A stretch of 60,114 nucleotides of DNA, taken from the NCBI GenBank assembly GCA_020847695.1, contig JADLBP010000130.1, positions 1 to 60,114 on the forward strand, given 5' to 3'. The DNA is from Planctomycetota bacterium (lineage in GTDB: Bacteria > Planctomycetota > UBA1135 > GCA-002686595). The notes under the pieces were generated by a model. It did no database searches. It was not told the DNA's origin and saw only the letters and a program-made list of their open reading frames with translations. Positions within the stretch are counted from its first letter, which is position 1. Every line of letters begins with the position of its first letter. Shown one piece after another: positions 1 to 8,301 of this stretch. A program made the translations under genes and the position numbers.

Positions 1-1599
1 CGCGATCTCGTGCTCGCGTTCCGACCGCACGCGACCAGCAAGCTCGCCGACGCGAGCGACCTCGAGCACATCGCAACGCTCGGCTTCCGCGGCGAAGCGC
101 TCGCGTCGATCGGCTCGGTCGCGCGGTGTCGGCTCTTCTCGCGGCCGCGCGGCGCGGCGCTCGGAGCCGAGCTCGAGAACGAAGGCGGCAAGCTCGCCGA
201 GCCGCGTTCGGCCGGTGGACCGGAAGGGACGCGTTTCGAGGCCCGCGATCTCTTCTACAACACGCCGGCGCGCCGGCGCTTCCTGAAGACGACCGCGACC
301 GAGCTCTCGCGCTGCCTCGACGTCGTCCAGCGCCTCGCGCTCGCGCACCGCGACGTCGGATTCGTCGTCACGCACGACGGCCGCCGCGTGTTCGACGTCG
401 AAGGGGGCATGGACCTCGCCGCGCGCATCCGCCGCATCTTCGGCGCGGAGCTCGCGGGCGGACTCGTGCCGGTCGACGCGAGCTACCAAGGCATCCGCCT
501 GCGCGGTTTCGTCGCGCCGCCGCGGTTCGCCGCGCGCGACGCGTCTCGGCAGGTGTGGTGCCTGAACGGTCGACCGGTGCGCGATCGGCTGCTGGTGCGC
601 GTGCTCAAGGAGGCGTACCGCGGGTACCTGATCGACGGTCGCCAGCCGGCGGCGGTGCTCGCGCTCGAGCTCGATCCCGCGCGCGTCGACGTCAACGTCC
701 ACCCCGCGAAGGCCGAGGTGCGATTCCGCGACGAGCGCGTGCTCTTCGGCTTCTTGGTCAACGCGCTGCGCGAAGCGGTGCAGAAGACCGACATGGCGAC
801 GCCGGGCGCGGGGCTGCTCGCGGTCGCCGAGCGCCGAGAGGCGTGGAGCGCGCGTTTCGCGCCGCCGTCCGAGCGACAAGCGGAATTCCGCGACGCCGCG
901 CCGTTCGCGCCCGAGCCGCCGCTCGCGCCTCGCCCGACGTTCGCTCCGCAGCGCGAATTCGAGCCCGAACGCGCGGTGCGAGTCGAAGCGCGCGAGGTCG
1001 CGCCGATCGCGGGCGACGACGACGAGCTGCGCGGTCCGTTCCTCCAGATCGCGAGGACGTACCTCGTGCGCGCGACGCCCGACGGCTTCGAGATCGTCGA
1101 TCAACACGCGCTGCACGAGCGCATCCAGTTCGAGGTCCTGCGCGAAGCGGCGGCCGGCGGACGCATCGCGGTGCAGCGGCTGATCGCGCCGGAGCTGGTC
1201 GAGATCTCGCGCGATCAAGCGACGCTGGTCGACGAGCATCGCGAGGCGTTCGCGCGGCTCGGGCTCGAGCTCGAGCGCTTCGGCCCGACGACCGCGGCGG
1301 TCCACGGCGTGCCGGCGCGCCTGAAGAAGCCCGACGTCGAGGCGCTGGTGCGCGACGTGCTGCAGCTCGTCGGCGAGAGCGGCCGCGCGCCCGACGCGCC
1401 GGAGCTCTTCGAAGAGGTCCTGCACCGCGCGGCGTGTCGCGCGTCGGTGATGGCGGGCGATCCGCTGTCCGAGAGCGAGATCCGCGAGCTCTTCGCGCGC
1501 GGTCGCGGGCTCTCGAGCGATCAGACGTGCCCACACGCTCGGCCGACGCGCGTGCGCTTCACGCTGGCCGACCTCGAGAAGGCGTTCCACCGGCGCTGA
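1..1599 (+). CDS. mutL: DNA mismatch repair protein MutL (5' end outside window)
   Basis: Mismatch-repair ATPase that couples MutS recognition to strand incision. The frame is open from base 1, so the true start and the first ATP-binding motif lie upstream; 532 residues are visible. The GHKL motif GFRGEAL sits at visible residues 28-34, followed by the LFYNTPARRRFLK segment. A Pro/Glu-rich linker at about 285-335 leads to the C-terminal dimerisation domain. That domain carries DQHALHERIQFE (367-378), which fits the DQHA(X)2E(X)4E metal-binding endonuclease motif, and CPHARP (510-515), close to the family CPHGRP. The protein is therefore probably a nicking MutL of the kind found where MutH is absent; that activity is inferred from the motifs. 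The gene ends 184 bases before a lower-GC gene on the same strand. Confidence 0.96.
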   Translation, partial: RDLVLAFRPHATSKLADASDLEHIATLGFRGEALASIGSVARCRLFSRPRGAALGAELENEGGKLAEPRSAGGPEGTRFEARDLFYNTPARRRFLKTTATELSRCLDVVQRLALAHRDVGFVVTHDGRRVFDVEGGMDLAARIRRIFGAELAGGLVPVDASYQGIRLRGFVAPPRFAARDASRQVWCLNGRPVRDRLLVRVLKEAYRGYLIDGRQPAAVLALELDPARVDVNVHPAKAEVRFRDERVLFGFLVNALREAVQKTDMATPGAGLLAVAERREAWSARFAPPSERQAEFRDAAPFAPEPPLAPRPTFAPQREFEPERAVRVEAREVAPIAGDDDELRGPFLQIARTYLVRATPDGFEIVDQHALHERIQFEVLREAAAGGRIAVQRLIAPELVEISRDQATLVDEHREAFARLGLELERFGPTTAAVHGVPARLKKPDVEALVRDVLQLVGESGRAPDAPELFEEVLHRAACRASVMAGDPLSESEIRELFARGRGLSSDQTCPHARPTRVRFTLADLEKAFHRR

Positions 1600-1702
1600 C
1601 GCGTGCTCGCGTCGAGAGGCGCGCCGTCCTGCACAAGCGTCCACGGCCCGAACATGAGCGTAGGGATGCTGCGGCGTCCGGTTGGGATTTCAAGGTAGCA
1701 TT

Positions 1703-1721
1703 GTGCGCGGTGATCGCGCAC
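1703..1721. other. Perfect 7-bp hairpin between mutL and the M48 gene
   Basis: GTGCGCG and CGCGCAC are exact inverted copies around a 5-base loop, about 100 bases after the mutL stop and 60 bases before the next start. No T-run follows, so it is not a classic intrinsic terminator. It could be a weak mutL terminator or an operator for the downstream gene. Confidence 0.35.
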
Positions 1722-1783
1722 CGGACCGTTCACCAGCATGCAGTAGGGCGTCCGGACTCAGTTGCAGACGGAGTCGCTCCGGT

Positions 1784-2866
1784 ATGTTCAAGTCGCTTGT
1801 GATTGCGCTTGGTCTCGTTGTTGGAGCCGGGTGTCGTTCCGCAGCGCTCAGTGAAGTGCGTTCGAACGTTGATAAGTACCACGCGTACCTTCAGGTGACG
1901 CCTGCACGCGCGCAGTCGCCCTCGATTGACCAGTTCCTGGAGCAGATCGCCACCGATGTGCTACACGCTTCGCTCCAGCTGGAAGGCAGTCGCGCGATCC
2001 CGGACGAACGGGACGAATCAAACCGCATCAGCTTCTACGATGGCTTGGACCTCTACCTTGTTCATTCGCCCGCGCCCAATGCCGCAACGCCCGGCGACGA
2101 CTGTGCCGAAGTGACAACTCGACTCTTCCTCGAAGTCGATCGCCCCGAGTGTGTAGTTGCGGTGGTGTGTCACGAGTTTGGCCACATCCGCGCGATGCAC
2201 CAGTTTCATGAAGTCCTGAGGCGCAAGCAGCACAACGGTGCGATGTTCACATTGGCGATGCTCGGCGCCGCAGCGGAGGGATACGCCAACGCGCAGAACG
2301 CAGCGTACGGCCAGCCATACAATCAGCGGCACACGAACTGGGGGCGTCTCTACGCGGAGGCCGTTCGGACCTACAAGCCGTGGGATAAGCAAGACGAACA
2401 CGAAGCCGACTTGATCGGTCTTGAACTCTATTTGCAGCAAGGCTTCGACCCGGCGCACTACCTTTCCGTGTACGACGTGCTCACGAGGTTCTCGCCTGCC
2501 GAGAGCGACACTCACCCCAGCCCCGAAGCGAGGCTCGCAGTCCTTCGAGAACGACTCGACTCGTGTCCGCCGACTCCACCCTTTAGAGAACTCGACGCTG
2601 GGCAGTTCCAGGATCTACAGTACGAACTTGCGGTGATTGTTGCGAAGCTGCTTGAAGCCGACGAGCTGATTTCGAACGAGGGAGTGGTCGCAGCTTTGGC
2701 GTCGGTCTCGGGCGACTCGCATCGTGTCAACTGCTGCGGCCCAACCACCTATGACCGCTCGGAAATGGACGCGGCATTCGTCGCAGTCTGGCTTTCGCGA
2801 CTTCGGCGCGCGGGGCCGGTCTTGAATGATGTCACTTCGACGGAGGCGAGAAGTCGGTCTCGCTGA
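1784..2866 (+). CDS. M48-type zinc metalloprotease, predicted lipoprotein
   Basis: Predicted secreted, lipid-anchored zinc endopeptidase of 360 residues. The ATG at 1784 is chosen over an in-frame start at 1682 because it opens directly into a signal peptide ending in the lipobox VGAGC (Cys17). The zinc site is clear: HEFGH at residues 130-134 and, about 70 residues later, EHEAD (205-209), the ExxAD motif of family M48 that supplies the third ligand. The family acts in envelope protein quality control; the substrate here is unknown. The gene is visibly richer in A/T at third positions than its neighbours, which hints at recent acquisition or weak codon selection. Its last 35 bases overlap the end of the convergent gene. 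Confidence 0.82.
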   Translation: MFKSLVIALGLVVGAGCRSAALSEVRSNVDKYHAYLQVTPARAQSPSIDQFLEQIATDVLHASLQLEGSRAIPDERDESNRISFYDGLDLYLVHSPAPNAATPGDDCAEVTTRLFLEVDRPECVVAVVCHEFGHIRAMHQFHEVLRRKQHNGAMFTLAMLGAAAEGYANAQNAAYGQPYNQRHTNWGRLYAEAVRTYKPWDKQDEHEADLIGLELYLQQGFDPAHYLSVYDVLTRFSPAESDTHPSPEARLAVLRERLDSCPPTPPFRELDAGQFQDLQYELAVIVAKLLEADELISNEGVVAALASVSGDSHRVNCCGPTTYDRSEMDAAFVAVWLSRLRRAGPVLNDVTSTEARSRSR

Positions 2867-3857
2867 ACTTCGGCCGCAGCGTGCCGCCCTCGCACAGGCC
2901 GAGCTTCAGCGACGACCAGCGCGAGTACTTCCAAGGCACCGCCGCGGCGTCGAGCCCGTACGTCTCGAGCTCCGCCGGGATCTGCAGTCCGTCGAGCGCC
3001 TGGTAGCGGCGGAATTCGACCAGCATCGCGCTCTCGGCGACCATGCTCTTCGCGCCGGGCCCGGCGCCGGCGCCCGACGCGGCAGCGTTGCCGAGCTCGG
3101 TGACGCTGCCGAGCTTCGGCAGGTGCGTCGTCGGGTCGAGCCCGAGCTCGACGCGCCAGTTCGCGTCCGCCGCGGCGGTCACCGATTGGAACAGGCGGAA
3201 GTCGGGGCTCTCGAGCGCGAGCCATTCGAGCTTCGCCGCGCCGGCGGCGAGGTTGCTCGGCAGCACGCTCGGCGCCGAGGCGAGCTTCTCGAGCTTCGCG
3301 ACGCGCAGGTTCTTCGGATCGGAGAGCGCGAGGAAGTTCTTCGCGATCGAGAGCTCCTCGCGCACCTGGCGGCGGTCTTCGTCGTGCTCGCGACCGGAGA
3401 GCTTGACGACCTCCTTGCCGTCGACCACGAACATGCCCTGCGGTCCCGACATCCGCTCGCGGCCGCTCGCGAGGATCGTCAGCCGCACCCAGCCGCGCGG
3501 ATCGAAGCGGTAACGCGTCTTCGGGAAGTCGTTCGACTGGCGCGGCGTCGGGTGCGCTTCACCCTGGAACGTCAGGTCGAAACCGCTCGGCGACGGCGCG
3601 TTCGGGTCGACGTGGGTCGCGGCGACGAGCTTGGCGAAGAGCTCCTTCGCTTCGGCGCTCGCGTCGGCGGGCAGCACGCCGCGCACGAGCTCGACGGCGA
3701 CCGCGGGCGTCGACGGAGTCGCTGCGGGCGCCTGTTCCACGGGCGGTCGCTCTGAGGGCGGCTGCTCGATCGGCGGCTGCGGCGACGGCGGAGTCGGATC
3801 CTGGGGGCCCGCGAGCGAGAACGAGATCAGCGCGAGGACGGCAACCTGGAGGGTCAT
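2832..3857 (-). CDS. Secreted hypothetical protein with proline-rich N-terminus
   Basis: 341 residues that I do not recognise as a named family. An N-terminal hydrophobic signal peptide (about 1-17) is followed by a Pro/Gln/Glu-rich spacer (about 18-50) and then a globular region that appears mostly beta-strand, with no evident catalytic motif. The segment around residues 100-300 resembles periplasmic proteins that form large beta half-barrels, but this is only an impression. Its ATG at 3857 is 58 bases from the divergent miaA start, so both promoters must lie in that short gap. At its 3' end it overlaps the convergent M48 gene by 35 bases. Confidence 0.75.
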   Translation of the reverse strand: MTLQVAVLALISFSLAGPQDPTPPSPQPPIEQPPSERPPVEQAPAATPSTPAVAVELVRGVLPADASAEAKELFAKLVAATHVDPNAPSPSGFDLTFQGEAHPTPRQSNDFPKTRYRFDPRGWVRLTILASGRERMSGPQGMFVVDGKEVVKLSGREHDEDRRQVREELSIAKNFLALSDPKNLRVAKLEKLASAPSVLPSNLAAGAAKLEWLALESPDFRLFQSVTAAADANWRVELGLDPTTHLPKLGSVTELGNAAASGAGAGPGAKSMVAESAMLVEFRRYQALDGLQIPAELETYGLDAAAVPWKYSRWSSLKLGLCEGGTLRPKFSETDFSPPSK

Positions 3858-3915
3858 GGCGCCGAGGCTACGGGCGGGCGTCCGCGACTGCTAGGATCGG
3901 CCGCGTTCGACCCCG

Positions 3916-4869
3916 GTGAGCGCCTCCACGAACCCCACGCAGGACCCGCTGGAGCGAGAGAGCCTCTGCTTCCTCGTCGGGCCGACCGCCGCGGGCAAGA
4001 GCGAGCTCGCGCTCGCGCTCGCCGAGCGCACCGGCGCGGAGATCCTGTCGCTCGATTCGATGCTGGTCTACCGCGGCCTCGACGTCGGCACCGCGAAGCC
4101 GAGCGCGAGCGAGCGGGCGCGCGCGCCGCACCACCTGCTCGATCTCGTCCTGCCCGACCAGCGCTTCACCGCGCAGGACTACGTCGCCGCCGCGCGCGCG
4201 GCGCTCGCCGACGTGCAGGCGCGCGGCCGTCGCGCGTTCTTCGTCGGCGGTACCGGGCTCTATTTGAAGCTCCTGACCAGCGGCCTGTTCGAAGGCCCCG
4301 AGGCCGATCCCGCGCTGCGCGCGCGGCTCGAGGCGCGTTACGACGAGCTCGGCTCGAGTGCGTTCCACGGCGAGCTCCTCCGACTGGATCCGCCGACCGC
4401 CGCTCGCTTGCACCCCAACGACAAGAAGCGGGTCGTGCGCGCGCTCGAGGTCTACGAGCAGACCGGGCGGCCGCTCTCCGCGTGGCAACGCGAGTGGAGC
4501 GTCGTCTCGCCGCGCCGGTGGCGGATCGCCGGGCTCGATCTCGCGGTCGCCGAGCTCGATCGCCGGATCCTCGCGCGCACCGAGGCGATGCTCGCCGGCG
4601 GTTGGGCCGACGAAGCGCGGCGCGTGCGCGCGTCGCCGGGCTTCGGGCCGACCGCGGCGCAGGCGCTCGGCTACCACGAGGTGTTGCAGCTCGTCGACGG
4701 CGAGCTCACCGCCGAGGAATGCGCGCGGCGGATCGCGCTGAAGACGCGCCAGTTCGCGCGCAGGCAGCGCACGTGGTTTCGCAAGTTCCCCGAGAGCGTC
4801 TGGTTCGATCCTCAAACGACGAACCCCGTCGAGCGGCTCGACGGGGTCCGGCGTTGGTTCGAACTCTGA
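3916..4869 (+). CDS. miaA: tRNA dimethylallyltransferase MiaA
   Basis: Transfers a dimethylallyl group from DMAPP to N6 of A37 in tRNAs that read U-initial codons, the first step to ms2i6A. The 317 residues match the usual length. Visible motifs: P-loop GPTAAGKS (22-29), a DSM-VYRG-GTAKP block (47-60) that contacts DMAPP and the tRNA, GGTGLYLK, and the C-terminal TRQFARRQRTWFRKF segment. The usual Gln of DSMQVY is Leu here (residue 50), a minor departure. The start is GTG at 3916. A TAGGAT hexamer at 3892-3897 could be the -10 element, giving a very short leader. It converges with a small lipoprotein gene 12 bases downstream. Confidence 0.96.
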   Translation: MSASTNPTQDPLERESLCFLVGPTAAGKSELALALAERTGAEILSLDSMLVYRGLDVGTAKPSASERARAPHHLLDLVLPDQRFTAQDYVAAARAALADVQARGRRAFFVGGTGLYLKLLTSGLFEGPEADPALRARLEARYDELGSSAFHGELLRLDPPTAARLHPNDKKRVVRALEVYEQTGRPLSAWQREWSVVSPRRWRIAGLDLAVAELDRRILARTEAMLAGGWADEARRVRASPGFGPTAAQALGYHEVLQLVDGELTAEECARRIALKTRQFARRQRTWFRKFPESVWFDPQTTNPVERLDGVRRWFEL

Positions 4870-4874
4870 CGCGG

Positions 4875-4892
4875 CCGACGACTAGTCGTCGG
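4875..4892. terminator. 18-base perfect palindrome at the convergent miaA / lipoprotein ends
   Basis: CCGACGACTAGTCGTCGG is its own reverse complement and can fold as a 7-bp stem with a CTAG loop on either strand. It lies exactly where the two genes converge and includes the lipoprotein stop codon. It may serve as a two-way terminator. There is no T-run, and part of the symmetry comes from the Asp-Asp-Ser-Asp-Asp coding repeat, so the call is tentative. Confidence 0.35.
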
Positions 4893-5196
4893 AGTCGTCG
4901 TACGGATTGTCCGGCGCGTCCGGCGGCGGCGAGCGGTGGCCGACGTCGCCCATCAGCGGGTTTTTCGGGTCGTAGACCGAGCCGAGCATGTGCTGGCGGA
5001 ACGTCACCCAGATCGCGCCCGTGTCTTCGCCGAGGCGATTGAAGTAGCTGCCGTCGCGGTCGGCGTCGTAGCCGAAGCCGTGGCGCTCGACCGCCGGGAC
5101 GATCGAGTACACGTGCCAGTGGTTGTGGGCGACCTCGGGGGAGGTGCAGCTCGCGGCGAGGGCGCCGGCGGCGATCGCGATGGGGAGGAGCTTCAT
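4882..5196 (-). CDS. Small lipoprotein with acidic tail, hypothetical
   Basis: 104-residue predicted lipoprotein. The ATG at 5196 is chosen although the frame is open further upstream (to 5337), because it opens into a signal peptide with the lipobox AASC (Cys17). The mature part has a His-rich start (HNHWH, about 23-27), aromatic residues in the middle, and ends in a Pro- and Asp-rich tail. I recognise no family. The His cluster could bind metal, but that is speculation. It is convergent with miaA and divergent from nadD, with a 480-base spacer between. Confidence 0.65.
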   Translation of the reverse strand: MKLLPIAIAAGALAASCTSPEVAHNHWHVYSIVPAVERHGFGYDADRDGSYFNRLGEDTGAIWVTFRQHMLGSVYDPKNPLMGDVGHRSPPPDAPDNPYDDSDD

Positions 5197-5676
5197 GAGT
5201 CGAGGAGGGGGCGTTTCGGGGACCCGGGGGCCGCGTCGCACCGGCCGGCGGTCGCCGGGGCGGAAAGACGAGACAGTGGAGGGCGGGGAGTATGGACGGG
5301 ACCCCGGGCGAGCGTCAAGGATCCCTGGCGCGTACACGGGCCGTGCGGAGCCCGTCGAGCGTCCGACCGGGGGCCGCGATGGCCGAAGGCCCGGTCTGGG
5401 CTGCCGTGGTCGGAAGCGACGCGCGGCGCGGACCGAGCGACCGCCCCGGCGGGGCGAGGGGCCCCTGAGGAATGCGGTCCGCGCGGTCCGGAGCCGTTAT
5501 GCTCCGCCCCGGATGGCCCCGGAGTCCCGTCCAGACAAGTTCATGCTGTCGCCTCGGACCCTCGTCGCTTCGGCGGCCTCGTCGAGCGAGATCGCGTCGG
5601 CGGGCGCGAGCCCGCGGGCGAGCCTCTCTATCCCGAGCCTTCGGTGGGTTACCTCCGCGCGCGCGGAGAGGGCGCT
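5197..5676. other. 480-base divergent spacer upstream of nadD
   Basis: Very GC-rich stretch between the divergent small lipoprotein gene and nadD. I see no tRNA or recognisable structured RNA. It contains a short open frame, 5543-5680 (+, 45 codons, starting MLSPRTLV), whose stop overlaps the nadD TTG start as TTGA. It has no clear ribosome binding site or known homology, so I leave it as a possible leader ORF. TATGCT at 5498-5503 could be a -10 element, but no matching -35 is visible. Confidence 0.4.
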
Positions 5677-6336
5677 TTGAGCACGGAGGTCGTCGGCTGG
5701 CCGGCGGTGCGGCGCCTCGGGCTGTTCGGCGGCTCGTTCGACCCGGTCCACCGCGGCCACGAGCACGTCGCGCGCGCCGCGGAGCGCGCGTTCGGGCTCG
5801 AGCGGGTGCTCTGGATGCCGGCGGCGCGGCCGCCTCACAAGCCCGAGCGCATCCTCGCGGAAGCGGGCGATCGGGTCGCGATGCTCGAGCTCGCGCTCGC
5901 GGGCGAGCCGCGTTGGAGCGTGTCGCGCCTCGAGCTCGAACGGTCCGGGCCCTCGTACACGATCGACACGGTGCGCGCGCTGCCTGCCGCGCTCGGGCTC
6001 GCGCGCGACGTCGAGCTCTACCTGCTGATCGGCGGCGACAACCTGGTCGACTTCACGAAGTGGCGCGAGGCGCACGAGCTCCTGCGCCGCGTCCAACCGG
6101 TGATCGTCGTGCGCCGAGGCGACGAGCGCGAGGTGGCGAGCGAGCTCGCGCGCGGTCTCCCCGCGGAACTCGCGGCGAAGGTCGAGCGCGGGCTGGTCGT
6201 CGAGCCGTTGGTGCCGATCTCGTCGACCGAGCTGCGCGAGCGCTTGGCGCGCGGCGAAGCGTGCACGCGCGAACTCGCGCCGGCCGTCGGGGAATATGTC
6301 CGTGCGCGGGGCATCTACGCGCCGCGGCGCGCATGA
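5677..6336 (+). CDS. nadD: Nicotinate-mononucleotide adenylyltransferase NadD
   Basis: Adenylates nicotinate mononucleotide with ATP to form deamido-NAD in NAD biosynthesis; cytosolic. The TTG at 5677 gives 219 residues, the normal length, and is preceded by a purine-rich GGAGAG at suitable spacing; a GTG at 5644 is the alternative. The nucleotidyltransferase signature is intact: GGSFDPVHRGH at residues 18-28 (HxGH) and ISSTELR at 181-187. PPHKP and the SYTIDTV segment, both typical of NadD, are also present. The stop overlaps the next gene as ATGA, so the two are translationally coupled. Confidence 0.95.
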   Translation: MSTEVVGWPAVRRLGLFGGSFDPVHRGHEHVARAAERAFGLERVLWMPAARPPHKPERILAEAGDRVAMLELALAGEPRWSVSRLELERSGPSYTIDTVRALPAALGLARDVELYLLIGGDNLVDFTKWREAHELLRRVQPVIVVRRGDEREVASELARGLPAELAAKVERGLVVEPLVPISSTELRERLARGEACTRELAPAVGEYVRARGIYAPRRA

Positions 6337-7349
6337 GCTTCGTTCCCGTCGATCCGAGCTCGCTCGCGGCGATCGGCGCCGCCGTGGCGGGCGCCGTGAC
6401 GACCGCGGCGTGCATCGCGGCGGTGCTGGCGTCGGAGCCGCTGCGCCGGCGGCTCGCGCGCGTCACGCGCCGAGCTCCGCAGGACGACGAGCGCGCGCTG
6501 GTGCGCGTCGGCGGGCTCGCGCTCGCGTGCGGCGCGTGCGTCGCGGCGGCGCTCGCGGGGACGCCGAGCCCGGCCCTCGAGGCCTGGCTCTCGGCGCGCG
6601 TCGGGCACGACGTCGAGCTCGCGCCGTTCGCCGCGCTCGGCGCCGCGTTCGCGCTCGGGTTGGTCGACGATCTGTTGCCGCGCGGCCTCGCGGCGGGGCC
6701 GAAGCTCGCGGCGCAGCTCGCGGTCGGCGGCGTGCTGGTCGCTCCGCTGCTCGCCGATGCGGCGACGTTGGAGCACACGCTGCTCGCGCTCGCGCTGATC
6801 GTCGGCGCGGCGATCGCGCAGAACGCGCTCAACACGTTCGACAACGCCGACGGTGCGGCGGGCGGGCTCGCGACGCTCGCGCTCGGCGCGAGCGCGTTCC
6901 CCACTTCCGGCGCGTTGCTCGGATTCCTCGCGTTCAACCTGCCGTGGCGCGGTCGCACGCGCGCGATGCTCGGCGATGCGGGCTCTCACGTGCTCGGCCT
7001 CGCGTTCCTGCTGACCCCGGCGGCGTGGCCGGCGCTCGCGCTGCCGCTCCTCGATCTCGCACGCGTCGTCGGCGTGCGTCGCGCGGAAGGCCGACCCGTC
7101 TGGCGCGGAGATCGCGCGCACCTCGCGCATCGCCTCGCCGGCCTCGGGCTCTCGTCCTTCGCGGTGCTCGCGTGGCTCGTCGCGATCGCGGCGCCGAGCG
7201 TCGTGCTCGGAGCGGTCGCCTTCGCGCGCTCGAGCCCGTGGCCGTGCCTCTCGGGCCTGTTGGGCACCGCCGCGCTGTTCTCGGTCGCGCTCGCGCGCAT
7301 CGCGCGCCTGGAGCGGCGGCGCGTCTCCGCAGCGATCGGGCCGCGTTGA
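6333..7349 (+). CDS. MraY/WecA-family phosphoglycosyl transferase, membrane protein
   Basis: Polytopic membrane enzyme (338 residues, about 9-10 hydrophobic segments) of the family that moves a phospho-sugar from a UDP-sugar to a polyprenyl phosphate. Conserved acidic sites are present: VDD (Asp112, Asp113), NALNTFDNADG (164-174) and GDAGS (214-218). The usual cytoplasmic His motif (HxHH) is reduced to HLAHRL. A WecA-like role in starting a surface glycan is likely, possibly serving the glycosyltransferase cluster at 40-48 kb, but the sugar cannot be told from sequence. The ATG overlaps the nadD stop by four bases. Confidence 0.85.
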   Translation: MSFVPVDPSSLAAIGAAVAGAVTTAACIAAVLASEPLRRRLARVTRRAPQDDERALVRVGGLALACGACVAAALAGTPSPALEAWLSARVGHDVELAPFAALGAAFALGLVDDLLPRGLAAGPKLAAQLAVGGVLVAPLLADAATLEHTLLALALIVGAAIAQNALNTFDNADGAAGGLATLALGASAFPTSGALLGFLAFNLPWRGRTRAMLGDAGSHVLGLAFLLTPAAWPALALPLLDLARVVGVRRAEGRPVWRGDRAHLAHRLAGLGLSSFAVLAWLVAIAAPSVVLGAVAFARSSPWPCLSGLLGTAALFSVALARIARLERRRVSAAIGPR

Positions 7350-7362
7350 CCCGTCTCCGGAC

Positions 7363-7391
7363 TTGCCGCTCGCTCGACGGCTCGGGATAAT
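7363..7391 (+). promoter_or_regulatory. Sigma-70-like promoter for the metallophosphoesterase-yidC-mnmE run
   Basis: TTGCCG (7363-7368), a 17-base spacer and GATAAT (7386-7391), the best sigma-70-like match I found in the window. It lies in the short gap after the MraY-like gene and would start RNA near 7398, about 24 bases before the GTG at 7422. Pattern match only. Confidence 0.6.
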
Positions 7392-7421
7392 CCCCGGCCC
7401 TCTAGGGTTCGCGTCCGAGCC

Positions 7422-8279
7422 GTGTTGCGTTCACGGCGTTGGTCCTTCGAGCCTCCGCCGGCACCCCCGCACGTGGACTACCCGCTCACCGCCTTGATCT
7501 CCGACCTGCACGGCAATTGGCCGGCCTTGTCGACGGCGCTCGCCGACGCCGAGGAGCGCGGGGTCGAGCGCTTCGCCTGCCTCGGCGACGTCGTCGGCTA
7601 CGGCGCGAAGCCGCGCGAGTGCCTGGAGCGCGTGATGGCGTTGATCGCTCCCGCGCCGGGCTCGAACGTCGGCCTGCAGCCCGGATTTTGTCTGCAGGGC
7701 AATCACGAGCAAGCGCTGCTGCAGTCCGCCGCCGAGTTCAACCCGAACGCGCGCGCCGCGATCGAGTGGACGCGGGAAGAGCTCTCGCGCGGCGCCGATC
7801 GCGAGCGCAACCTCGCGCTCTGGGACTTCCTCGACACGCTGCGGCCGCTCCACAGCGAGCCCGGCGCGATGTACGCGCACGGCAGCCCGCGCGATCCGGT
7901 GCGCGAGTACATGCTGCCGCGCGACATCCGCGACACCGCGAAGATGCGCGCGAACTTCGCGCGGATGACCGAGCCCGTCTGCTTCGTCGGGCACAGTCAC
8001 GTCCCCGCGATCTACTACGAGGACGGGACGTTCTACCGGCCGAAGAGCACCGAGGGTCCGTACGACCTCGCGATCGACGCGAAGCGTCGCGCGATCGTCA
8101 ACGTCGGCTCGGTCGGTCAGCCGCGCGACGGCGATCCGCGGCTCTGTTACGCGCTCTTCGACGGCCGTCACGTGACGTTCGTGCGTCTGGAGTACGACGT
8201 CGCGGCTGCGCAGCGCGACATCCGCGCCCAATCCGCGCTGCCTGCCTATCTCGCCGACCGCCTGTCGGTCGGGCACTGA
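7422..8279 (+). CDS. Calcineurin-like metallophosphoesterase
   Basis: Cytosolic dimetal phosphoesterase, 285 residues. The family motifs are in order: SDLHGN (27-32), GDVVGYG (55-61), GNHE (93-96), a later HGS, and GHSHVP (His191, His193). The GDVVGYG form and overall size resemble the YfcE / diadenosine-tetraphosphatase-like group, but the substrate cannot be assigned. GTG at 7422 is the longest start; GTG at 7473 just before DYPLTALISD is equally possible and removes a Pro-rich lead of 17 residues. yidC follows after 22 bases, so they probably share a transcript from the promoter at 7363-7391. Confidence 0.9.
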   Translation: MLRSRRWSFEPPPAPPHVDYPLTALISDLHGNWPALSTALADAEERGVERFACLGDVVGYGAKPRECLERVMALIAPAPGSNVGLQPGFCLQGNHEQALLQSAAEFNPNARAAIEWTREELSRGADRERNLALWDFLDTLRPLHSEPGAMYAHGSPRDPVREYMLPRDIRDTAKMRANFARMTEPVCFVGHSHVPAIYYEDGTFYRPKSTEGPYDLAIDAKRRAIVNVGSVGQPRDGDPRLCYALFDGRHVTFVRLEYDVAAAQRDIRAQSALPAYLADRLSVGH

Positions 8280-8301
8280 TCCACCGAGGCTCGAGGTTCG
8301 C

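Noticed and set aside
126..1802. Long same-strand frame overlapping mutL
   Set aside because: Arg-rich frame-shifted shadow of mutL; mutL motifs are complete in the other frame.
5440..5560. GC-rich block upstream of nadD considered as a structured RNA such as SRP RNA or a riboswitch
   Set aside because: No match to the conserved SRP apical loop or to any riboswitch core that I could recognise.
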